DNA of 64,000 bases, taken from positions 1,972,201 through 2,036,200 of the forward strand of contig OX387603.1 in the NCBI GenBank assembly GCA_947568835.1, in the 5' to 3' direction. Origin of the DNA: Protonemura montana. Its lineage: Eukaryota; Arthropoda; Insecta; Plecoptera; Nemouridae. The position numbers and the translations under genes are program-made. The notes beneath the pieces are model-generated. The model searched no databases and was not told the DNA's origin. It saw only the letters and a list, made by a program, of their open reading frames with translations. Below, one piece after another: positions 12,401 through 24,400 of the stretch (within the stretch, counting starts at the first letter, position 1; every line of letters begins with the position of its first letter).

Positions 12401-15400
12401 GTTGCTCTAACCAATTGAGCTACTTGGACCCCGATCTCCACCTGTCGCGGGTGTTGCTCTAACCAATTGAGCTACTTGGACCCCGATCTCCACCTGTCGC
12501 GGGTGTTGCTCTAACCAATTGAGCTACTTGGACCCCGATCTCCACCTGTCGCGGGTGTTGCTCTCACCAATTGAGCTACTTGGACACCGACTTTTTGAGA
12601 TGATTTTAGTGTATTTGATGAGAATGACGGATCTCCAAGGAGTAGAACCAAGAGGATATTTATTTAGTCTCGTGGGTCTACTGCTCGGAGATGCAATTTG
12701 CAAGGAATAGCAATTTAAATCAGAATGCACTTGTAATAAGATGTCTGGTTTAACTTGCAAATGCTTGCAAATTTTTTTTAAGTAATTTCTTATAATGCAA
12801 AACTGGTCCTTACTTCAAAAGTCAGATCCTAGAAAGAAACAAAATCCTGTAAAGGAATAATCGAGTGAAAACAAGTGAGCCGTGATGAGCCAGGTGGATT
12901 CTATTTGCAGGCGATGAAGATGCTGTTGTCAGCTGTTCCCGCCCGGGAACGTTCGTCCTCGATCGCCCGGCCGGTCGTAACCGACGACAACCGCTGGCTT
13001 CTCGTCCAGCTTCCGCTGCTGCCTCACTTCCCGGTCGTCAGGTCCCAGGTTCGTGCCTTGCTTTTTCTGCCTTCGTTCGCAACGTACCAGAGTCGATCCT
13101 GGTGGCCGACTGACTTGAAAGTATTCTTGTTGTAGTCAAGATTGAATGAGAGAAAATCAGAAATTTTATTGTTGGCATTTCAGTCAAATTCTATTATAGT
13201 TCCTCCGTCAAATGAGCACACCCACTTTACTATCTTAAACAACAAAACTGTTCACAACTGGGCTTCTAATGACAGCTACAAAACAACTAATTTTCAATTA
13301 GTTTTTGTTAAAACTAGTGCTAAGGTTGAATCAAGTAGACATGAGTTTAAAAACCATCATAATTTTCCCAATGATTGTTTTTAGACTTAGCACCAGTTTT
13401 TGTCAAATTGTCCACATGTTTTCTAACTTATGCCCTGTACTCTACCAAGATTGACAGCAGTTGTGACAGCTCTCTGATAAGAAAAGTACCACAACAATAT
13501 AAACAATCATCTTGTCAAGGCATCGTGGTGACCCATGACCCCCAATCCTGGAATTCCCATCAAAACTCCAGCAAAGTTGAACGCTTGCATCACGTTCCGC
13601 CAGGTGTCCGTGTGGCTGCGCCAGACGTTTCAAGTCGAGAACGACGTCGGGCTGATGGCTTCGTACCTCGCGTTCCTCGTGGAGCACACGGTGGACGAGA
13701 CGTTGACCGAGCTGACGGAAGTCACGCAGGACATGGCTCAGCTGGTCGTCGAACGCAGCTCCATATGTGCCGTACTTCTGCCTTCGCCTGGCAAACGGGT
13801 GAGATAATAGAGCATAGGATCCAGCCAGCTGATCTCAAATAACCTGGATAGAGCATAGGATCCAGCCAGCTGATCTCAAATAACCTGGATAGAGCATAGG
13901 ATCCAGCCAGCTTATCTCAAATAACCTGGATAGAGCATAGGATCCAGCCAGAATTTATTTGGAATATTGTGGTCTTTACAAAAACTATTTCAACTGGGTT
14001 TTGAATGCTAAGTGAAGAACAACTAGATTTCCCAACATTTGCAACTTGTACCCGTTACCCCATCAATAAAAGGCTCAGGATTCATCTTCACACCCCAAAA
14101 TCTCGCCAAGTTTTCGGCACGTTCAAGTAAACCTTCGTAACGTAGAGTCCGTTCGGTGTGTTTGCAGACGCCAGCGATGCTGGGCGCCCAACACTCGCTG
14201 ATGACGCTGTTTGACGCGTACCTGACGAAGGCACGGTCCCCTCAACGGGAGGCATACCTCTGGTCGGACAGCATGGACCAGATCCTGGTGTCCTGGCCAA
14301 ACCGTGACGAGACCACCATGCACATCCTGATTGCGCATGCCCTCACGATCCTGCTCACGCACGGTCCAGGTCTTGGTGAGTGGAGACTTACAGCTTGGAT
14401 GCTGCGACTTCTTTCATAGCACGGACCGAATGGTTTGGCGTGTTGGAAACACTGGTTCTCGTTAGATCACCGAAGTTAAGCAACACTGCTCCGAGTCAGG
14501 TATTGAATGGGTGACCATTATACACATGACTAGTTCTGTTTGGGAGAGAGGTTGGAGGGATGAAAGTTAGTACAGCAACTTCACTCGCCTTGCTTATCAA
14601 CCTCTCGACAGCATGGATTTGTGAAGGAATCCTGTTGTTCGCGTTGTACCGTCCTTCGGAAGGGACGTTATGCCGGTGGTCTCTTTGGTCTTCGACAGGA
14701 GTAGGCTACGTGCCGGCACCGGGTTTCCCCTCCTCCCTTCTAGAATAGGTTAGGTTCATCATCATCCTCATCATCATCCACTCATTCACAGACGCTATTA
14801 GACTAGTGCCGCATGGCCAGTTGTCAAAACAGTGCGTCGTCGTTGAGTGTAGGTTATAGGTAGAGTTTCAATGTCAATGTTAAAGTCTCTGCGTGAAAAA
14901 TGACTACCTTACCGACAAAAATGCAGAGTACCGGACAATCACGTTAAGTGGAGCCACTGTCGTATGAATTTTAATTTCGATATTTCTCGTAGGTTAACTC
15001 GCTTTTGTGACTTTTCATGCTCAAAAAATCTTCATTAATGTTTACCTCAACGATTGATACACATGTAACGATATTCATAAGCGAGTAACCTACTATAAAT
15101 ATCGAAATTAAATGTCATGTTACAGTGGCTCCACTTAACGTGAACTTCCGGTACTCTGCATTTTTGTCGGTAAGGTAGTCATTTTTCACGCAGAGACTGT
15201 AACATTGACGTTGAAACTCTACCTATAACCTACACTCAACGGCGTCGTTGAACACCACAAATAATAATTTCAAAGCATGTCCAATTATCTGAATGCATTG
15301 TGTTGTTTCTGTGAGAGACTTGAGTACAAGCAACAGTGCTGGTTACATCAGGGCAGTTAAAACAGTCGAAACAAACACAAGATAAATGCCCCTACAAAGT

Positions 15401-18400
15401 ATTTTTTTCGGTTTTTTGATTGGCCTGCACCAGGGCGGGTATGAAACTTACTCGATTATTACTTCAACCTCTTAACTAGGTTTGCATCAGCTCTGAGCGA
15501 GAGTCGTACACGTGAAAGTTGCACTGGGGCAGAGTCACATGCCCAGTCGAACACGTGAAAGTTGCATTGGGACAGAGTCACATGCCCAGTCGAACACGTG
15601 AAAGTTGCATTGGGACAGAGTCACATGCCCAGTCGAACACGTGAAAGTTGCACTGGGGCAGAGTCACATGCCCAGTTGAACACGTGAAAGTTGCACTGGG
15701 ACAGAGTCACATGCCCAGTCGAACACTTGAAAGTTGCACTGGGGCAGAGTCACATGCCCAGTCGAACACTTGAAAGTTGCACTGGGGCAGAGTCACATGC
15801 CCAGTCGAACACGTGAAAGTTGCACTGGGACAGAGTCACATGCCCAGTCGAACACGTGAAAGTTGCACTGGGACAGAGTCACATGCCCAGTCAAACTTGT
15901 GAAAGTTGCACTGGGGCAGAGTCACATACCCAGTCGAACACGTGAAAGTTGCACTGGGACAGAGTAACATGCCCAGTCGAACACGTGAAAGTTGCACTGG
16001 GGCAGAGTCGCATGCCCAGTCGAACACGTGAAAGTTGCACTGGGACAGAGTCACATGCTCAGTCGAACACGTGAAAGTTGCACTGGGACAGAGTCACATG
16101 CCCAGTTGAACACGTGAAAGTTGCACTGGGACAGAGTCACATGCCCAGTCGAACACGTGAAAGTTGCACTGGGGCAGAGTCACATGCCCAGTTGAACACG
16201 TGAAAGTTGCATTGGGACAGAGTCACATGCCCAGTTGAACACGTGAAAGTTGCATTGGGACAGAGTCACATGCCCAGTTGAACACGTGAAAGTTGCACTG
16301 GGGCAGAGTCGCATGCCCAGTCGAACACGTGAAAGTTGCACTAGGACAGAGTAACATGCCCAGTCAAACTTGTGAAAGTTGCACTGGGACAGAGTCACAT
16401 GCCCAGTCGAACACGTGAAAGTTGCACTGGGACAGAGTCACATGCCCAGTCGAACACGTTAAAGTTGCACTGGGACAGAGTTACATGCCCAGTCAAACTT
16501 GTGAAAGTTGCACTGGGGCAGAGTCACATGTCCAGTTGAACACGTGAAAGTTGCACTGGGACAGAGTCACATGCCCAGTCGAACACGTGAAAGTTGCACT
16601 GGGACAGAGTTACATGTATTGTTTTAACTTCCAGACAACGGCTTATTCGACAAGCTGATGGACATCTGGTTTCCGCCGGCTGGTTCCGCTCCGCCCCAGG
16701 CCATCTTAGTGGATACTTCCGAGCCGGCGTTGCTGCTCCCTGATTGGCTGCGACTGCGGATGATCCGTTCCAATGTGGAACGCCTGGTGGACGCCGCGTT
16801 GGCCAACCTGGAGCCGCATTCACTCATTCTATTCATTCAGTCGTTCGGCATACCTGTTGCTTCTATGGAGTGAGTGCCTAAATTGCGTTACTTGTTATTT
16901 GTTCATTTGTTCATTTTGAATTGTTTTATCTTCTGGAACTTATGCAAGGTGGTGACCTCATGGGAACAGCAAGAGTAAAGTTTGGGCTCAAAAGTAATTC
17001 TTTACCGAGACTTACCTGGTGCATTAAGATGGGCTAAATGCATACTATAAAATTTTACTTTTGCAAGACACTATGATGGTTTTTAGACTCGTGTCCACTT
17101 GATCTAAACTTAGCACTTGTTTTAACAAAAACTATTTTAACTGGTTGTCGGGCTTCCCACTCGTTCCACCTCGATCCTACTTTTTCCTACTCTTTAGTAG
17201 GAAAGTAGGAATTGTCCTACTTTTCAATACAATAATAAAATACCCAAATGTCGTGCATGAAATTGAACGCAGTTTTGTCGTTTTTTTCAGCAAACTTCTG
17301 GTGCTGCTCGACCAGGCTGTGGAACGTAACGCTGGGATCGTCTCGGAGGCCGTGCTTGACAAGACGTACATGGTGCAGCTCGTGCAAGTTCAACGCTTGC
17401 GAGGTGCACGCGGTGGCCACGCCCTCGAGCGCGCCCTGGCCCACGACCAACCCAAACCACCGGGTACGTAACCGTGACGATACCCTGATAAAGTAGCTCA
17501 CGTTGTGTCCGTCTCGTTGCTAATGGTTATAACGTTTCATTGTTGGCAACTCTCACAAATTGGTGTCCAAACGCGGACTCGAACCCCGATCTCCACCTGT
17601 CGCGGGTGTTGCTCTAACCAATTGAGCTACTTGAACCCCGATCTCCATCTGTCGCGGGTGTTTCTCTAACCAATTGAGCTACTTGGACCCCGATCTCCAT
17701 CTGTCGCGGGTGTTGCTCTAACCAATTGAGCTACTTGGACCCCGATCTCCACCTGTCGCGGGTGTTTCTCTAACCAATTGAGCTACTTGGACCCCGATCT
17801 CCATCTGTCGCGGGTGTTGCTCTAACCAATTGAGCTACTTGGACCCCGATCTCCATCTGTCGCGGGTGTTGCTCTAACCAATTGAGCTACTTGGACCCCG
17901 ATCTCCATCTGTCGCGGGTGTTGCTCTAACCAATTGAGCTAATTGGACCCCGATCTCCATCTGTCGCGGGTGTTGCTCTAACCAATTGAGCTACTTGGAC
18001 CCCGATCTCCATCTGTCGCGGGTGTTGCTCTAACCAATTGAGCTACTTGGACCCCGATCTCCACCTGTCGCAGGTGTTGCTCTAACCAATTGAGCTACTT
18101 GGACCCCGATCTCCATCTGTCGCGGGTGTTGCTCTAACCAATTGAGCTACTTGGACCCCGATCTCCATCTGTCGCGGGTGTTGCTCTAACCAATTGAGCT
18201 ACTTGGACCCCGATCTCCACCTGTCGCGGGTGTTGCTCTAACCAATTGAGCTACTCGGACCCCGATCTCCACCTGTCGTGGGTGTTGCTCTAACCAATTG
18301 AGCTACTTGGACCCCGATCTCCACCTGTCGCGGGTGTTGCTCTAACCAATTGAGCTACTTGGACCCCGATCTCCACCTGTCGCTGGTGTTGCTCTAACCA

Positions 18401-21400
18401 ATTGAGCTACTTGGACCCCGATCTCCACCTGTCGCGGGTGTTGCTCTAACCAATTGAGCTACTTGGACCCCGATCTCCACCTGTCGCGGGTGTTGCTCTA
18501 ACCAATTGAGCTACTTGGACCCCGATCTCCACCTGTCGCGGGTGTTGCTCTAACCAATTGAGCTACTTGGACCCCGATCTCCACCTGTCGCTGGTGTTGC
18601 TCTAACCAATTGAGCTACTTGGACCCCGATCTCCACCTGTCGCGGGTGTTGCTCTAACCAATTGAGCTACTTGGACCCCGATCTCCACCTGTCGCGGGTG
18701 TTGCTCTAACCAATTGAGCTACTTGGACCCCGATCTCCACCTGTCGCTGGTGTTGCTCTAACCAATTGAGCTACTTGGACCCCGATCTCCACCTGTCGCT
18801 GGTGTTGCTCTAACCAATTGAGCTACTTGGACCCCGATCTCCACCTGTCGCGGGTGTTGCTCTAACCAATTGAGCTACTTGGACCCCGATCTCCACCTGT
18901 CGCTGGTGTTGCTCTAACCAATTGAGCTACTTGGACCCCGATCTCCACCTGTCGCGGGTGTTGTTCTAACCAATTGAGCTACTTGGACACCGATCTCCAC
19001 CTGTCGCGGGTGTTGCTCTAACCAATTGAGCTACTTGGACCCCGATCTCCACCTGTCGCGGGTGTTGCTCTAACCAATTGAGCTACTTGGACCCCGATCT
19101 CCACCTGTCGCGGGTGTTGCTCTAACCAATTGAACTACTTGGACCCCGATCTCCACCTGTCGCGGGTGTTGCTCTAACCAATTGAGCTACTTGGACCCCG
19201 ATCTCCACCTGTCGCGGGTGTTGCTCTAACCAATTGAGCTACTTGGACCCCGATCTCCACCTGTCGCGGGTGTTGCTCTAACCAATTGAGCTACTTGGAC
19301 CCCGATCTCCACCTGTCGCGGGTGTTGCTCTAACCAATTGAGCTACTTGGACCCCGATCTCCACCTGTCGCGGGTGTTGCTCTAACCAATTGAGCTACTT
19401 GGACCCCGATCTCCACCTGTCGCTGGTGTTGCTCTAACCAATTGAGCTACTTGGACCCCGATCTCCACCTGTCGCGGGTGTTGCTCTAACCAATTGAGCT
19501 ACTTGGACCCCGATCTCCACCTGTCGCGGGTGTTGCTCTAACCAATTGAGCTACTTGGACCCCGATCTCCACCTGTCGCTGGTGTTGCTCTAACCAATTG
19601 AGCTACTTGGACCCCGATCTCCACCTGTCGCGGGTGTTGCTCTAACCAATTGAGCTACTTGGACCCCGATCTCCACCTGTCGCGGGTGTTGCTCTAACCA
19701 ATTGAGCTACTTGGACCCCGATCTCCACCTGTCGCTGGTGTTGCTCTAACCAATTGAGCTACTTGGACCCCGATCTCCACCTGTCGCTGGTGTTGCTCTA
19801 ACCAATTGAGCTACTTGGACCCCGATCTCCACCTGTCGCGGGTGTTGCTCTAACCAATTGAGCTACTTGGACCCCGATCTCCACCTGTCGCTGGTGTTGC
19901 TCTAACCAATTGAGCTACTTGGACCCCGATCTCCACCTGTCGCGGGTGTTGTTCTAACCAATTGAGCTACTTGGACACCGATCTCCACCTGTCGCGGGTG
20001 TTGCTCTAACCAATTGAGCTACTTGGACCCCGATCTCCACCTGTCGCGGGTGTTGCTCTAACCAATTGAGCTACTTGGACCCCGATCTCCACCTGTCGCT
20101 GGTGTTGCTCTAACCAATTGAGCTACTTGGACCCCGATCTCCACCTGTCGCGGGTGTTGCTCTAATCAATTGAGCTACTTGGACCCCGATCTCCACCTGT
20201 CGCGGGTGTTGCTCTAACCAATTGAGCTACTTGGACCCCGATCTCCACCTGTCGCTGGTGTTGCTCTAACCAATTGAGCTACTTGGACCCCGATCTCCAC
20301 CTGTCGCGGGTGTTGCTCTAACCAATTGAGCTACTTGGACCCCGATCTCCACCTGTCGCGGGTGTTGCTCTAACCAATTGAGCTACTTGGACCCCGATCT
20401 CCACCTGTCGCTGGTGTTGCTCTAACCAATTGAGCTACTTGGACCCCGATCTCCACCTGTCGCTGGTGTTGCTCTAACCAATTGAGCTACTTGGACCCCG
20501 ATCTCCACCTGTCGCTGGTGTTGCTCTAACCAATTGAGCTACTTGGACCCCGATCTCCACCTGTCGCTGGTGTTGCTCTAACCAATTGAGCTACTTGAAC
20601 CACGATCTCCACCTGTCGCTGGTGTTGCTCTAACCAATTGAGCTACTTGGACCCCGATCTCCATCTGTCGCGGGTGTTGCTCTAACCAATTGAGCTACTT
20701 GGACCCCGATCTCCACCTGTCGCTGGTGTTGCTCTAACCAATTGAGCTACTTGGACCCTGATCTCCACCTGTCGCGGGTGTTGCTCTAACCAATTGAGCT
20801 ACTTGGACCCCGATCTCCACCTGTCGCGGGTGTTGCTCTAACCAATTGAGCTACTTGGACCCCGATCTCCACCTGTCGCTGGTGTTGCTCTAACCAATTG
20901 AGCTACTTGGACCCCGATCTCCACCTGTCGCTGGTGTTGCTCTAACCAATTGAGCTACTTGGACCCCGATCTCCACCTGTCGCTGGTGTTGCTCTAACCA
21001 ATTGAGCTACTTGGACCCCGATCTCCACCTGTCGCTGGTGTTGCTCTAACCAATTGAGCTACTTGAACCTCGATCTCCACCTGTCGCTGGTGTTGCTCTA
21101 ACCAATTGAGCTACTTGGACCCCGATCTCCATCTGTCGCGGGTGTTGCTCTAACCAATTGAGCTACTTGGACCCCGATCTCCACCTGTCGCTGGTGTTGC
21201 TCTAACCAATTGAGCTACTTGGACCCTGATCTCCACCTGTCGCGGGTGTTGCTCTAACCAATTGAGCTACTTGGACACTGGCTTTTTGAGACGATTTTAG
21301 TGTATTTGATGAGAATGACAGGTCTCCAAGGAGTAGAACCAAGAGGCTGTGAATACTCACAGTCACTCTGATTCTAGTGAAGCTATATCACGTCACAACC

Positions 21401-24400
21401 TGTCAATCTCGAGTAACTCCAATTTGACGTTGGATGCGTTTTTGCAAATGCTTGCTATGTTCAAAGTATTTTATCATTAGAAACACCAATAACCTTTCAA
21501 AAATTGGTGACCACAAAATATTTTATGTCCAAGTAGCTCAATTGGTTAGAGCAACACCCGCGACAGGTGGAGAACGGGGTTCGAGTCCGCGTTTGGGCAT
21601 CAATTTTTGAGACGGTTACAGTGTTGATAATAATAAAATACCCCGCGCATTGCAAGCGTTTGCAATTTAAATAAGATGTCACCGTGCTTACGATTGGTGC
21701 AAGAGTCTGATTCGTTGGTTCTTACAGAGGCATCGTCGCTAACCAAGCACCCCGGGCGGCCGTGCCTGCCGGTCGCCATGGTGACTCACAAGGACGATAA
21801 CGAGACGTGTACGACGGGGAAGCAGGCGGCGGACATCTTGGAGACTTTGTTCGGAGCGAAGTCGACGGAGATCGGCAAGAACCAAGCGGCCAGCGCGTTC
21901 AGAGTCCTCCAGCGAGGGTGAGAGCAAAGCTACTTGGTCATTCTGTTATTTTCTATCATTCTTAAAAGTATGATTCAGGGACAGGTGGTTAGGTTTTACT
22001 GTATTCTATTATTTATAGCACCTTGGCTTAGTTAGCTTTACTAGTTCACATTTTCATCTTCTTTGCTATAATTTTCCATACACATAATTGGTTAGTTAGT
22101 AAAAAACGCCAATTTGTTCGAGGTTATATTTCCGAAAATACAAAATACGTTAGTTTTTGAGTTATTGACCCTGATTATTTTATTTAGATGCATTTAGGAA
22201 GCTTGAACTTGGTAATTGTTATAATTTTATGTGGTTCTTTTGTTATTGGAAAATTGTCAGGACTGCTCTTACCCTTGATAAAGTAACAGGTACAAGTTAC
22301 AAAACGTTGGGAAATTCAGTTGTTCTTCACTTAGCATTGAAAACCCAGTTGAAATAGTTTTTGTCAACTCTTCGCGTTCTCTATTGCGATGTTTGTTCTC
22401 GTCTGCAGCCTCGCTGTGGATCTACAAAACGGGGCGGACTCAATATCGAAGCCGACTGTGGATTGGCTCTGCCGCTCGGCAACGTTGCCCGCGTTGGCCG
22501 CTCACCCGCACTTTGCTTGTCCGCTGCTTCGACTGCTCGCGCGATCCTCGGCCGAGTCTCGACGCAAGCTCGAGGGCCTCGCGTTGCGTGCGTTGGACTC
22601 GACGGCCGTGGGGAAAACAAGTCCGCTGGCTGCAGTCCTCAAACAGTTGCTCGGGAAGAGGTAGGACACGGATCTGTTTTATTTTATTTTTTTTAATTGT
22701 TTTTATTGTCTCTGTTTGATCAACATGATATTGTATGATTATTTAATTTCTAGCATTATAGAAATACATTCACATTAACACATATACATATCGGTTAAAT
22801 ATAGGTTATACACAATGGTAACTTTATTCCTTGCCGTCATTATCTTATAATTCTTGTTTGCTATAAAAACCTTTGTCGATTAACCATTTTTTTACACACA
22901 CCTCAAAGCTAGTACCAGTATTTTTTTTCAGCACAGAAGGCAATTTCTTTAAAAAAAATTTCCTGCCCACTTAGGCGAGTTTTCCGTTTCCCTAAGCCTG
23001 TGTGGCAGGGCTCTAACAATGACAGTTTGCCTTGTGTTGTAATTTGAGCTAAATTCGTCGGGAAGTCTCCATTATAAAATAATAATAATATTTTTTATTA
23101 TTATCAACGTGCCCTGGTCATGTCCTCTTTCCCCAAGAATGCAAAGGAATTTAGACGCCGGTTGAAGGAAAACCAAAGACGGAACAATCCAAAAGACTAG
23201 TCGTGTAAATAACATAGCTAACTTCAAATAACTTCACTGTATTACTGAATTTTATTTAATGTACCACTAACCGGACACCATACAACCGGCGATCATGATT
23301 CAACAGAAATGTACTTTCCTATTACTCTAAGAACTTGCATAAGAACATGTACCAGGCCTAAGTATGAGAATAAATAAATAAACGTTTAAAAAATTGATGC
23401 CCAAACGGGAACACGAATTCTCGATCTCCACCGTTTGGGCATAAATTTTCGAGACGGTTATAGTGTTGATAATAATAAAATACCCCGCGCATTGCAAGCG
23501 TTTGCAATTTAAATCAGATTTCATCTGTCGAATGAGTTGACTATCCTTCCCTCTTTGAGGGGATACTTTATCTCACCCTGCAAGGCTGGAATCTGGATGC
23601 CCAGATAGCTCAGTTGGAAGAGCATCCAACCAACAATAGCGAAATCTCTTTAAATTTAAAACTATTTTTTTATTTTTTTTTGTGAGAAAATAATGAACAC
23701 ATATATTTTTATTTTCTTCTTAATCTAATTTTGAATAAAATATCTCTGTTTAAAATGTTTGCGTTTGAATCTCGTACGAAAACGAGGGTCGCCATATTTT
23801 ATGACATGAAGTGAAATCTGACGTCAGTATGACGTCAAGAAACAGAAGCGAACGCAAAGGATACAACAAAATGACGTCAGAACTACGTGTAGTTAATCAC
23901 AGCCCGTTTTAATCCCGCCACGAGAATTCATATTTTAGCCATTCTTAAAACAAATAGAAATAGAAAAGTTATGATCGGATTGTAAAAAGAAAAAATACGT
24001 CAGATTTTATTTTAAACGCGTATTTGAACACAATGATAATAATTAAATAATAATCTTAATGAGATTTCCCTATTGGGAGGTTCTTGGTTCGGTTGCTAAT
24101 TTTCCCAGTCTAGCTCTGCTTCCATATCAATGAAAGGTTGACTGAGCCGATGTTTACCTGACAGATGCAGTAAGATGGTGCGGCCAAAACTGGAGCCGAT
24201 GGACGTTCAGTTTGAGCCGTCCGCTACGAACACTTCAACGTCGATGGATGTCGAGGAGGATAAGAAGCCGCGGCAGCTCGTGGACTGGCTCGTCGAGCTG
24301 GAGCCGGAGCTTTGCGGTTAGTGTTAACCACTTGTTGATTTCATCGATCGATTTGTGGTTTTTAACGAAGCACTGTTTTGAGAACGGGTCATGTGACACT

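Noticed and set aside
17585..21280. CRISPR-like array or cluster of real tRNA genes
   Set aside because: There are no unique spacers between repeats, so not CRISPR. Units lack the T-arm and 3' acceptor strand, so they cannot be functional tRNAs.
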